Made by a program: the position numbers and the translations under genes. Source: Clostridium amylolyticum (lineage in GTDB: Bacteria > Bacillota > Clostridia > Clostridiales > Clostridiaceae). From it: a DNA stretch of 64,000 nucleotides. The stretch is from NCBI RefSeq assembly GCF_900142075.1, contig NZ_FQZO01000001.1:682001-746000 (forward strand), read 5' to 3'. Every line of letters starts with the position of its first letter. Positions within the stretch are counted from its first letter, which is position 1. Positions 17,789 through 26,285 of this stretch are shown one piece after another. The notes beneath the pieces are model-generated. The model was not told the DNA's origin and ran no database searches. It worked only from the letters and a program-made list of their open reading frames with translations.

Positions 17789-19159
17789 ATGACATTAGTG
17801 CACAAATTTATTCAAGATAAGGAATTCTACGTAATCGATGTAAATTCTGGTTCTGTACATTTAGTAGATGAACTAGTATATGATTTAATAGATGAGGACA
17901 AGCTTAAAGGTCTTGAAGATTTAAAAAATGCTTTAACAAGTAAATATAACGAAAATGACATAGAAGAAGCTTATAATGATATAAAAGAGTTAGTAAGTGA
18001 AGGTATGTTGTATTCTATGGATTTATATGAACATATAGCTATGAATGATAATAATCCATCTTATGTGAAAGCTCTTTGCTTGAATATAATACATGATTGC
18101 AATTTAAGATGTAAATACTGTTTTGCTGATGAAGGTGAATATAAAGGATGTAGAAAACCTATGCCGGCAAGTATAGGAAAAAAAGCAATAGATTGGGTAA
18201 TAAAGCATAGCGGACCAAGAAAAAATATAGAAGTGGACTTATTTGGTGGAGAACCTTTAATGGTTTTTAATACTATAAAAGAAATAGTAGATTATGCTAG
18301 GGAACAAGAAAAAATATATAATAAAAACATCAGATTTACTATGACCACCAATGCCACTTTACTTAATGATGAAATAATGGAATATATAGATAAAAATATG
18401 GGGAATATAGTTCTATCTATAGATGGTAGAAAGTCAATAAATGACCAGGTAAGGGTAAGGGTAGACGGCAGTGGAAGTTATGATAGAATTTTACCTAAAA
18501 TTAAATCCATGGTTTCTCGTAGAGATCCAGAAAAGCAATATTATGTAAGAGGAACCTTTACAAGAAATAATACAGACTTTTTTGAAGATATCATGTCTCT
18601 TGCCAATGAAGGCTTTAAAGAAATATCCGTGGAGCCAGTAGTTTTACCTGATGAACATGAATTATCCTTAAGAAGAGAAGACATTCCAGTGATCTTTAAG
18701 CAATATGATAAGTTATATAAAGAAATGCTTAAGAGACACCAGGAGGGTAATGAATTTAAATTCTACCATTTCAATATAGACTTAAATGGAGGCCCTTGTG
18801 TTTATAAAAGAATATCTGGATGTGGAGCAGGTCACGAGTATGTAGCTATAACACCAGATGGAGATATATATCCTTGTCACCAGTTTGTAGGCAATAATGA
18901 TTTCTTATTAGGAAATATAAACGATGATGAAGAAATAAATATGGAAATTTCTAATGAATTTAAGGAAGCTCACATATATAATAAGCCAAAATGCAAAGAA
19001 TGCTGGGCAAGGTTTTATTGTAGTGGAGGCTGTCAAGCAAATAACTTTAACTTTAATGGAGATATCCATGTGCCTTATGAAATTGGTTGTGAACTACAGA
19101 AAAAGCGTATTGAATGTGCCATTGCTTTAAAAGCAAATACAATGGAGCCTCAGGAATAA
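17789..19159 (+). CDS. scfB: SCIFF peptide maturase, radical SAM/SPASM protein
   Basis: A 456-residue radical SAM enzyme that forms thioether crosslinks in the SCIFF precursor. The first 90 residues resemble a RiPP recognition element that binds the leader. The radical SAM cluster motif is C104-x3-C108-x2-C111 (CNLRCKYC). The C-terminal SPASM region has cysteines in GCGAGHEY, YPCHQF, CKECWARFYCSGGC and GCELQ for auxiliary Fe-S clusters. Length and motif order match the known SCIFF maturase. AAGGAGGA precedes the ATG. It is followed by an independent promoter for secD. Confidence 0.95.
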   Translation: MTLVHKFIQDKEFYVIDVNSGSVHLVDELVYDLIDEDKLKGLEDLKNALTSKYNENDIEEAYNDIKELVSEGMLYSMDLYEHIAMNDNNPSYVKALCLNIIHDCNLRCKYCFADEGEYKGCRKPMPASIGKKAIDWVIKHSGPRKNIEVDLFGGEPLMVFNTIKEIVDYAREQEKIYNKNIRFTMTTNATLLNDEIMEYIDKNMGNIVLSIDGRKSINDQVRVRVDGSGSYDRILPKIKSMVSRRDPEKQYYVRGTFTRNNTDFFEDIMSLANEGFKEISVEPVVLPDEHELSLRREDIPVIFKQYDKLYKEMLKRHQEGNEFKFYHFNIDLNGGPCVYKRISGCGAGHEYVAITPDGDIYPCHQFVGNNDFLLGNINDDEEINMEISNEFKEAHIYNKPKCKECWARFYCSGGCQANNFNFNGDIHVPYEIGCELQKKRIECAIALKANTMEPQE

Positions 19160-19169
19160 TTACCTTTTA

Positions 19170-19198
19170 TTGACTATAATTGTAAATGATAATATAAT
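19170..19198 (+). promoter_or_regulatory. Sigma-A promoter of secDF
   Basis: TTGACT (19170-19175) and TATAAT (19193-19198) are spaced by 17 bases. It lies about 30 bases before the secD ATG. Confidence 0.8.
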
Positions 19199-19230
19199 TA
19201 ATTTTAACAGCATAACAGAGGGGGATAAGA

Positions 19231-20472
19231 ATGAAAACAAAAGCTAGAAGCAATATAATATTCATAGTTACTGTTGTATTAATAGCGCTCTTTTCTTTTA
19301 TAGGTGCTAAAGGGGTAGTAATAGGTGGATATAGAGTTAAATCCTTTGAACAGCTAATAACTAAAGGTCTGGACCTTCAAGGGGGAGTATCTGTTCTCTT
19401 AGAAATAATTGATAAAGAGGTAAAACCTGAGGAGCTAGAAAGAACTAAAGAACTTCTAAATTTGAGAGTTAATAAGATAGGTGTAAGCGAAACAGTAGTC
19501 ACTACAGAAGGTAATAGGCGTATAAGAATTGACATTCCAGGAATGTATGATTCTCAAGGAATAGTAGATGCTCTTTCAAAAACCGGTAAACTTACCTTTA
19601 AAGATCCAGAAGGTAAAGAAGTATTAACTGGAAGCGATATAACTAAAGCTGCCACTCAATTCAATGAATATAATCAACCTGTAATTGGACTTGAGATGAG
19701 TGAAGAAGGAAGAAAGAAATTTGCAGATGCCACTACTAAATTTGTAGGTCAAAAGATTTCTATATTTATGGATGAAGATTTATTAACAGATCCAGTGGTA
19801 GAAGGACCTATAACACAAGGTAAGGCTGTTATTACAGGAAATAGAAGCGTAGAAGAAGCTAAAAGGATAGCTGGTATAATAAATGCAGGAGCACTTCCTT
19901 TAGAAGTAAAGGCAGCATCAGTAAGAACTGTAGGACCTCAACTAGGAGCTAATGCATTCCCTAATGCGGTAAAGGCAGGAATGATAGGTGTATTAGTGGT
20001 ATTTATATTTATGATCGCATATTACAGATTACCAGGACTTCTTGCAGATATAGCATTAACACTATATATAATATTAGTATTATTAGCTTTTTCATATATA
20101 GGGGTAACCTTAACTTTACCAGGTATAGCAGGATTTTTGCTTACCATTGGTATGGCTGTAGATGCTAATGTGTTAATTTTTGAAAGAATAAAAGAAGAAC
20201 TTAGAACAGGAAAGTCTATAAGGTCTTCTGTAGATTCAGGATTTGATAGAGCCTTATCCTCTATATTGGATTCAAATATAACTACTATTATTGCTGGAGT
20301 AGTTTTGTATTTCCTTGGTTCAGGAGCGGTTAAAGGTTTTGCCTTAACATTAATTATAGGTATTGTGTTAAGTATGTTTACTGCTATTATAGTTACTAAA
20401 TTCTTAGTTCATACAGCATTAAATATGGGAATCATGAGTAAACCTGAGCTATTTGGGGTTAAGAGGGGGTAA
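19231..20472 (+). CDS. secD: Protein translocase subunit SecD
   Basis: A 413-residue RND-type membrane protein. The N-terminal membrane segment is followed by an extracytoplasmic P1 region (KGLDLQGGVSVLLEI is the family signature) and a C-terminal bundle of five membrane helices with GMAVDANVLIFERIKEE, the proton-path motif. It is smaller than the E. coli protein, as is usual in clostridia. With SecF it uses the proton motive force to pull exported proteins across. GGGGG-type ribosome site; secF starts 5 bases after the stop. Confidence 0.96.
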   Translation: MKTKARSNIIFIVTVVLIALFSFIGAKGVVIGGYRVKSFEQLITKGLDLQGGVSVLLEIIDKEVKPEELERTKELLNLRVNKIGVSETVVTTEGNRRIRIDIPGMYDSQGIVDALSKTGKLTFKDPEGKEVLTGSDITKAATQFNEYNQPVIGLEMSEEGRKKFADATTKFVGQKISIFMDEDLLTDPVVEGPITQGKAVITGNRSVEEAKRIAGIINAGALPLEVKAASVRTVGPQLGANAFPNAVKAGMIGVLVVFIFMIAYYRLPGLLADIALTLYIILVLLAFSYIGVTLTLPGIAGFLLTIGMAVDANVLIFERIKEELRTGKSIRSSVDSGFDRALSSILDSNITTIIAGVVLYFLGSGAVKGFALTLIIGIVLSMFTAIIVTKFLVHTALNMGIMSKPELFGVKRG

Positions 20473-20477
20473 TTAAA

Positions 20478-21347
20478 GTGCTAAAGATAATAGAAAAAAC
20501 TAAGCTTTGGTTTAGTGCTTCTTTGATTGTTATATTAATAGGCATGGGGTTTATTGCAACTAAAGGTCTTAACTTCGGTATTGACTTTAAAGGTGGTACT
20601 CAGCTGGTTATAGAAATGGGAAAAGATTTTCAAAAACCTGAAGTGGATGAAATAATTAAAAAATATGATACAAGTGCCTTAACTAATAAAATTGAAAATA
20701 CAAAAATTGAAATTAAAAGCAACAGTTTAACTGATGAAAATTCTAAAAAGATGTTAGAAGAATTAAAACAAAAATATAACTTAAATGAGAAATTCATTGA
20801 ATCTCAAGACTATATTGGAAGTTCTATAGGAAAAGAATCCACTAATAAAGCATATATAGCTTTACTGGTGGCCGTGGCTTTCATGCTTTTATATGTAGGA
20901 CTAAGATTTGAATTTAAGTTTGGAGCAGCAGCCATACTTGCCTTGGTTCATGACGTGCTCATAACCTTAAGCGTTTATGCTATTTTCCAAATACCAGTTA
21001 ACTCCCCATTTATTGCAGCTATATTAACCATAATTGGATATTCTATCAATGATACCATTGTTATCTTTGATAGAATAAGAGAAAATCAAAAAAATATGAG
21101 AAGGAAATCCATAGAAGAGGTAGCAAATATCAGTATAACTCAAACTATGAGACGTTCCATAAACACCAGTTTAACTACGCTTATTACCATAGTAGCGGTT
21201 TATATATTTGTACCTACAGTTAGAGATTTCTCATTCCCACTAATCATAGGTATAGCTACTGGTACTTATTCATCAATTTTTATAGCTAGCCCAATTTGGG
21301 TTTTGCTTAAAAAGAAAAATAAAAAAGTAAATGCAAAAGTAGCTTAA
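20478..21347 (+). CDS. secF: Protein translocase subunit SecF
   Basis: A 289-residue partner of SecD. The family signature GLNFGIDFKGGTQLVIE lies after the first membrane segment, and five more helices follow, with GYSINDTIVIFDRIREN as the conserved membrane motif. The start is GTG at 20478 with GGGGGT just upstream in the end of secD. It is followed by a terminator that closes the secDF unit. Confidence 0.96.
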   Translation: MLKIIEKTKLWFSASLIVILIGMGFIATKGLNFGIDFKGGTQLVIEMGKDFQKPEVDEIIKKYDTSALTNKIENTKIEIKSNSLTDENSKKMLEELKQKYNLNEKFIESQDYIGSSIGKESTNKAYIALLVAVAFMLLYVGLRFEFKFGAAAILALVHDVLITLSVYAIFQIPVNSPFIAAILTIIGYSINDTIVIFDRIRENQKNMRRKSIEEVANISITQTMRRSINTSLTTLITIVAVYIFVPTVRDFSFPLIIGIATGTYSSIFIASPIWVLLKKKNKKVNAKVA

Positions 21348-21360
21348 ATATTAACTAATT

Positions 21361-21400
21361 CATAAACCTTCAAGTCACTTTGAAGGTTTATGTTGTTTTT
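21361..21400 (+). terminator. Terminator of secDF
   Basis: A 13-bp stem CATAAACCTTCAA/TTGAAGGTTTATG with a 6-base loop is followed by TTGTTTTT. Confidence 0.85.
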
Positions 21401-21412
21401 ATTTAAATTTAT

Positions 21413-21441
21413 TTGTCAAAAAGGGTATTTTACTTTATAAT
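21413..21441 (+). promoter_or_regulatory. Sigma-A promoter of the recJ-like/apt unit
   Basis: TTGTCA (21413-21418) and TATAAT (21436-21441) are spaced by 17 bases. It lies 35 bases before the next ATG. Confidence 0.78.
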
Positions 21442-21475
21442 ATAGTTGTTTTCTATTATTTTGGAGGAGTTTAAA

Positions 21476-22336
21476 ATGCATAAAATTTGGCAGAGCATTT
21501 ATAGGGCAAACTATATTTCAGGCTATAATCCCTTTTTATTAAAAAATATGAATAAAGCCTTAGAAAGAGTAGTGAAAGCAATAAATGAAAGAGAAAAGAT
21601 AGTCATCTACGGATCTTGTGATGTGGATGGAATATGTGGTATTTCATTACTTCTTTTAGTGTTAAAGTATTTAAATGCTGATGTGGAATATTATTTACCA
21701 GAAGAACAAAGTTCTAATTATTATGTAGACTCGGATATAATAACTAATCATATTAAATTTCTTGGTACTGCACTGGTTATTACAGTTGGGTGCAGCTTGG
21801 TAGATAAAGAACAGGAAGATCTATGTAGAAATTTAAACATTGATGTTATAGTTACTGATTATAAAAATGATTTATATAAGAGTGAATTTATTACTATTAA
21901 CCCTAATCAGAAGGATTGTAGCTATAGATATAAAAATCTATCTGCCAGTGGTGTTGCTTTTAAACTTACTCAAGCTTTAGCTATTTACTATAACATGAAA
22001 AGTATAAATAAATATATTGATTTAGTTCTTTTAGGTGGTTATGCTGCTAAAGTCTCCATAGTAGGGGAAAATAAAGTTATATTTAAAGAAGCATTAAAAT
22101 ATCTTAATGTTACCAATAATTATGGATTAAGAGCTCTTATGAATCTTAATATAAAAGATAATTATTCCGAGAGGGAAATAAAAGAACTTATAAAAGTACT
22201 AACTCCTACCGTTAATGTGGTGGGGAGGATGGATAACGCAAGAATCGTGGTGGAACTTCTAACCACTAATGATGAATATAGGGCAGAACAGATTGCAAAG
22301 TATCTTGCTATGGAAGTTAAAAACATAGTGTCATAA
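21476..22336 (+). CDS. RecJ-like stand-alone DHH-domain protein with degenerate active site
   Basis: A 286-residue protein that aligns with the DHH half of the single-strand exonuclease RecJ and lies in the recJ slot of the Firmicute order secDF-recJ-apt-rel. Three metal-binding motifs are altered: the usual GDYDADG is GSCDVDG (residues 46-52), the VDCG motif is VGCS (104-107), and the DHH triplet is D128-Y129-K130. The downstream NPN...CSYRYKNLSASGVAFKLTQAL block and GRMDNA are retained. The C-terminal DHHA1 and OB domains of RecJ, about 280 residues, are missing, and apt begins 36 bases later, so there is no hidden frameshifted tail. The reading frame is intact with GGAGG before the ATG. 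It is probably not an active nuclease. Confidence 0.82.
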   Translation: MHKIWQSIYRANYISGYNPFLLKNMNKALERVVKAINEREKIVIYGSCDVDGICGISLLLLVLKYLNADVEYYLPEEQSSNYYVDSDIITNHIKFLGTALVITVGCSLVDKEQEDLCRNLNIDVIVTDYKNDLYKSEFITINPNQKDCSYRYKNLSASGVAFKLTQALAIYYNMKSINKYIDLVLLGGYAAKVSIVGENKVIFKEALKYLNVTNNYGLRALMNLNIKDNYSEREIKELIKVLTPTVNVVGRMDNARIVVELLTTNDEYRAEQIAKYLAMEVKNIVS

Positions 22337-22371
22337 AAATAATTACATATATTTAAAATGGAGGCTTTAAA

Positions 22372-22890
22372 ATGGATTATAAAAGTAAAATAAGAATTAT
22401 TGATGGATTTCCCAAAGAAGGTATCAGTTTCAAGGATATTACAACTTTAATACAAGATGGAGAAGGACTAAAAAAAGCTGTAGATGATTTAGCAGCTTAT
22501 TTAGAGGATAAAAACATAGATGTAATAGTAGGACCAGAAGCTAGAGGGTTTATTTTTGGAGTACCAGTAGCCTATGCCATGGGAATAGGATTTGTTCCTG
22601 TGAGAAAAAAAGGCAAATTGCCCTATGACACCGTTAAAGTAGAATATGACCTGGAATATGGTAAGGACTGCTTAGAAATTCATAAAGACTCCATAAAACC
22701 TGGCCAAAGAGTAGCCATAGTGGATGACCTTTTAGCCACAGGAGGAACAATAGGCGCAGTGGCTAAACTTGTCGAGCAAATGGGAGGAGAAGTTGTTTCT
22801 ATGGGATTTGCCATAGAACTTACCGACCTTAAAGGAAGAGATAAATTAGGTAAATATGACATTATGTCATTAGTACAATACAATATTTAA
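22372..22890 (+). CDS. apt: Adenine phosphoribosyltransferase
   Basis: A 172-residue purine-salvage enzyme converting adenine and PRPP to AMP. It has the N-terminal DGFPKEGISFKDIT block, GPEARGF near residue 54, and the PRPP loop VAIVDDLLATGGT (about residues 114-126). Length matches the family. GGAGG precedes the ATG. Co-transcribed with the RecJ-like gene and immediately upstream of the rel promoter. Confidence 0.96.
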   Translation: MDYKSKIRIIDGFPKEGISFKDITTLIQDGEGLKKAVDDLAAYLEDKNIDVIVGPEARGFIFGVPVAYAMGIGFVPVRKKGKLPYDTVKVEYDLEYGKDCLEIHKDSIKPGQRVAIVDDLLATGGTIGAVAKLVEQMGGEVVSMGFAIELTDLKGRDKLGKYDIMSLVQYNI

Positions 22891-22896
22891 ATTTAA

Positions 22897-22925
22897 TTGA
22901 AAAATAAAGTTTTATATTATATAAT
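22897..22925 (+). promoter_or_regulatory. Sigma-A promoter of rel
   Basis: TTGAAA (22897-22902) and TATAAT (22920-22925) are spaced by 17 bases, giving a start near 22932 and a leader of about 80 bases. Confidence 0.72.
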
Positions 22926-22938
22926 AAAAATAAAATTT

Positions 22939-22956
22939 GGCTGGTGTAAACCAGCC
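22939..22956 (+). other. Hairpin in the rel leader
   Basis: A 6-bp GC-rich stem GGCTGG/CCAGCC with a 6-base loop starts only a few bases after the predicted rel transcription start. There is no strong T run. It could end apt transcripts weakly or stabilise the 5' end of the rel mRNA. Confidence 0.5.
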
Positions 22957-23014
22957 ATTGATTTTACTTAAGTAGATATAAATTTGCATATTTCTTTTAG
23001 AGGAGAGTAGTCCT

Positions 23015-25189
23015 ATGTTGGAAAAACTCATGGAAATTATAGATAAAAATGATTATAAAGTAGATAAAGAATTAATAGAAAAAGCATATAATTTAGCGAA
23101 AGATGCACATAAAGACCAAAAAAGGGAATCCGGCGAGCCGTATATTATGCATCCTTTAGAAGTAGCTTGTATATTGGCTGAAATGGGGATGGATTCTAAT
23201 ACTATAGCTGCGGGGCTTCTCCATGATGTTATTGAGGATACAAACTACTCTTATGAAGAAATAAAAAATGAATTTAATGAAGAAGTCGCTAACTTAGTAG
23301 ATGGAGTAACTAAATTAGGCAAGATTAAATACAAAACAAAAGAAGAACAACAAGCTGATAATGTAAGAAAGATGCTTCTTGCCATGGCTCAGGATATTAG
23401 AGTAATAATTATTAAATTAGCTGATAGACTTCATAATCTTAGAACCTTAAAGTATATGCCTGCTGAAAAGCAAAAAGAAAAGGCAAAGGAAACTTTAGAT
23501 ATTTATGCACCTTTAGCCCATAGACTAGGTATGTCAAAGATAAAGTGGGAGTTAGAGGATTTAGCTTTAAGATATTTAAACACACAAGAATATTATGATT
23601 TAGTATCTAAAATAGCAGAAAAGAGAATTGAAAGAGAAGCATATATTTCTGCTATTATAAAAGATTTAAATGAAAAGTTATTAAGTGCCGGCATTGAGGC
23701 TGATATAGAGGGAAGACCTAAACATTTTTACAGTATTTATAGGAAAATGGTAAATAAAAATAAAAGCATAGAACAGATATTTGATCTTACTGCTATTAGA
23801 TTGCTGGTGGATTCAGTAAAGGATTGCTATGCTGCTTTAGGAATTGTACATACAATATATAAACCTATACCAGGTAGATTTAAAGATTATATAGCCATGC
23901 CTAAGCCCAATATGTATCAATCCTTGCATACCACAGTAATAGGACCTCAAGGTAAGACTTTTGAGATTCAAATAAGAACCTTTGAAATGCATAGAACAGC
24001 TGAATATGGTATTGCTGCTCACTGGAAATACAAGGAGGCATCTGCAGAGGATAAAGAAGGGGATTTTGCTAATAAGTTAACATGGCTTAGAGATATTTTA
24101 GAATGGCAAAAGGAAACTTCCGATGCTGAAGAGTTCATGGAAGCCTTTAAGATCGATTTGTTTTCTGATGAAATATTTGTGTTTACTCCTAAAGGTGTAG
24201 TTATAAATTTACCTAATGAAGCAACTCCTATAGATTTTGCTTATAGGATACATACAGATATAGGGAATAGATGCATTGGTGCAAAGGTAAATGGAAAGAT
24301 GGTCACCTTAGATCATAAGCTTAAGACAGGAGATATAGTAGAAATACTTACTGCTACTGTAGCTAAAGGGCCTAATTTAGATTGGCTTAATATAGTTAAA
24401 AGTAATCAGGCAAAGAGTAAAATAAGAGCATGGTACAAAAAGGCCAAGAGAGATGAAAATATCGTTAAAGGCAAAGAAATGCTGGAAAAGGAATCTAAAA
24501 AACAAGGGGTAAACTTTTCCGAAATTGCTAAAGGTGAAGCTTATGATAAAATTCTAAAGAGGTACAATCTTCACAATAATGAAGATGTGTATGCGGCAGT
24601 TGGAACTGGTATGCTTATAGCCTCTGTGGTGGTATCAAAGCTTAAGGAGTCCTCCATCATTGATAAAGCTCCCACTAATGAAGAAATTCATAAGTCTATA
24701 GAAGAGCAAATAAGTAAAACCTATCAAAATAAACCTAATAATGTAGGAGTAACTGTAAAAGGGTTAGATAACATTATGGTTAGATATGCCAAATGTTGCA
24801 GCCCAGTACCTGGTGACGAAGTTGTTGGTTTTATAACAAAGGGTAGGGGAATTTCAGTACATCGTGCGGATTGTGCTAATATGAAAAACTTACCTATAGA
24901 GGAAAAACATAAACTTGTGGATGTAAGCTGGGGAAATGGAAAAGGAGAAGAATATATTTCCGAAATTCAAGTTAAGGCAGAAGACAGAGCAGGGCTGTTA
25001 TCCGAGGTAATGGAAATAATATCGGAATCCAATTTTCATCTTGAAGCCTTAAATGCTAAGTCTTTAAGACAAAATATCGCTTCAATTAATATTAAATTAA
25101 GGATTAATTCTGTAGATCAACTTAGAGATATTATGAGAAAGATTAGAAGGCTAAATGGAGTGATGGAAGTTTATAGAATGCATAATTAG
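23015..25189 (+). CDS. rel: Bifunctional (p)ppGpp synthetase/hydrolase Rel
   Basis: A 724-residue stringent-response enzyme. The N-terminal HD hydrolase has H46 (YIMHPLEV) and H70-D71 with the EDT motif. The synthetase follows with R-F-K-D-YIAMPKPN-MYQSLHTT (about residues 288-305); the RxKD form is that of bifunctional enzymes. TGS (VFTPKGVVINLP), a zinc-finger region (KCCSPVPGD with later Cys) and a C-terminal ACT domain complete it. All catalytic parts look intact. It makes and degrades (p)ppGpp in response to uncharged tRNA at the ribosome. AGAGGAGA precedes the ATG; dtd follows after 18 bases. Confidence 0.96.
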   Translation: MLEKLMEIIDKNDYKVDKELIEKAYNLAKDAHKDQKRESGEPYIMHPLEVACILAEMGMDSNTIAAGLLHDVIEDTNYSYEEIKNEFNEEVANLVDGVTKLGKIKYKTKEEQQADNVRKMLLAMAQDIRVIIIKLADRLHNLRTLKYMPAEKQKEKAKETLDIYAPLAHRLGMSKIKWELEDLALRYLNTQEYYDLVSKIAEKRIEREAYISAIIKDLNEKLLSAGIEADIEGRPKHFYSIYRKMVNKNKSIEQIFDLTAIRLLVDSVKDCYAALGIVHTIYKPIPGRFKDYIAMPKPNMYQSLHTTVIGPQGKTFEIQIRTFEMHRTAEYGIAAHWKYKEASAEDKEGDFANKLTWLRDILEWQKETSDAEEFMEAFKIDLFSDEIFVFTPKGVVINLPNEATPIDFAYRIHTDIGNRCIGAKVNGKMVTLDHKLKTGDIVEILTATVAKGPNLDWLNIVKSNQAKSKIRAWYKKAKRDENIVKGKEMLEKESKKQGVNFSEIAKGEAYDKILKRYNLHNNEDVYAAVGTGMLIASVVVSKLKESSIIDKAPTNEEIHKSIEEQISKTYQNKPNNVGVTVKGLDNIMVRYAKCCSPVPGDEVVGFITKGRGISVHRADCANMKNLPIEEKHKLVDVSWGNGKGEEYISEIQVKAEDRAGLLSEVMEIISESNFHLEALNAKSLRQNIASINIKLRINSVDQLRDIMRKIRRLNGVMEVYRMHN

Positions 25190-25207
25190 GATGGGGGCTG
25201 AATTAAT

Positions 25208-25657
25208 ATGAGGGCTGTGGTGCAAAGAGTAAAAGAGTCCAGCGTTACAGTGGATGGTAAGGTAGTAGGCAGCATTGCTAAGGGACTCAATGTGTTACTA
25301 GGTATAGCAAAAGAGGATAAAGAAGAAGATATCATATATCTTAAAGATAAGATTATAAATCTTAGAATATTTGAGGATTTGCAAGGAAAAATGAACTTAT
25401 CTCTTAAAGATGTAGAGGGGGAATTAATAATAATTTCTCAATTTACATTATATGGTGATTGTAGAAAGGGTAGAAGACCCAATTTTATGGATGCTTTAGG
25501 GGGAGAAGATGCAGAAAAGCTTTATGATTCTTTTGTACAGCATTGCAAAGAGGAAGGCCTAAAGGTAGAAACAGGAGTCTTTGGAGCAGAAATGGACGTA
25601 ATGATAGTAAATGATGGTCCTGTAACGGTGTTATTGGAAAGTAAAAAAACTTTTTAA
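25208..25657 (+). CDS. dtd: D-aminoacyl-tRNA deacylase
   Basis: A 149-residue proofreading enzyme that frees tRNA from D-amino acids and mischarged glycine. Motifs are MRAVVQRV at the N-terminus, SQFTLYGD in the middle and the C-terminal NDGPVTV, which provides the cis-proline pocket. It is in the Firmicute rel-dtd order. A GGGGGC-type site precedes the ATG. Confidence 0.96.
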   Translation: MRAVVQRVKESSVTVDGKVVGSIAKGLNVLLGIAKEDKEEDIIYLKDKIINLRIFEDLQGKMNLSLKDVEGELIIISQFTLYGDCRKGRRPNFMDALGGEDAEKLYDSFVQHCKEEGLKVETGVFGAEMDVMIVNDGPVTVLLESKKTF

Positions 25658-25671
25658 GGTGAGGTGTTACA

Positions 25672-26274
25672 ATGCTAATAAAGAGAATTCCAGCAGGTAT
25701 TTATGCTGCTAACTGTTATATAATAGCAGACGAAAATACTAAAGAAGCCATAGTAATAGATCCAGGTGGGGATGAAGATGACATTATTAATGCCATTTTA
25801 GAAAAAGAACTACAAATTAAAGCGGTGCTTTTGACTCATGGGCATATAGATCATGTAGGAGCTCTTAAACCTATATGTGAACAATATAATGTTAAGGCAT
25901 ATATAAGCGAAAAAGATGTAGAGCTAATGGAAAAAGGTTCTTATGTCTTTGGAAATATTAAAGATGTTGACAAGGTTTATATTAAAGATAATGAAGTGAT
26001 AAAATTTGGTTCCATAGAAGTTAAGTGCATTGAAACTCCCGGTCATACCCCAGGAGGGCTTAGTTTTTTAATAGGTGAGGGCTTATTTACTGGAGATACT
26101 TTATTTTCAGGTTCTATAGGAAGAACTGATTTTGAAGGTGGAGACTATGATACAATAATTAAAAGTATCATAGAAAAGTTAATTCCTTTAGGGGATAATC
26201 TAGTAGTGTATCCTGGACATGGTCCTGCTACCAGTATATATCAAGAGAAATTAACTAATCCTTTTATTAATTAA
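25672..26274 (+). CDS. MBL-fold metallo-hydrolase (glyoxalase II-like)
   Basis: A 200-residue metallo-beta-lactamase-fold protein with the metal motif H-x-H-x-D-H (LTHGHIDHVG), a second histidine in TPGHTPGG, the bridging aspartate in FTGDTLF and a C-terminal PGHGP. This is the YcbL/glyoxalase II-like hydrolase commonly placed between dtd and hemZ in clostridia. The substrate is unknown, probably a thioester. GAGGTG precedes the ATG. Confidence 0.88.
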   Translation: MLIKRIPAGIYAANCYIIADENTKEAIVIDPGGDEDDIINAILEKELQIKAVLLTHGHIDHVGALKPICEQYNVKAYISEKDVELMEKGSYVFGNIKDVDKVYIKDNEVIKFGSIEVKCIETPGHTPGGLSFLIGEGLFTGDTLFSGSIGRTDFEGGDYDTIIKSIIEKLIPLGDNLVVYPGHGPATSIYQEKLTNPFIN

Positions 26275-26285
26275 ATGGAGAAATT

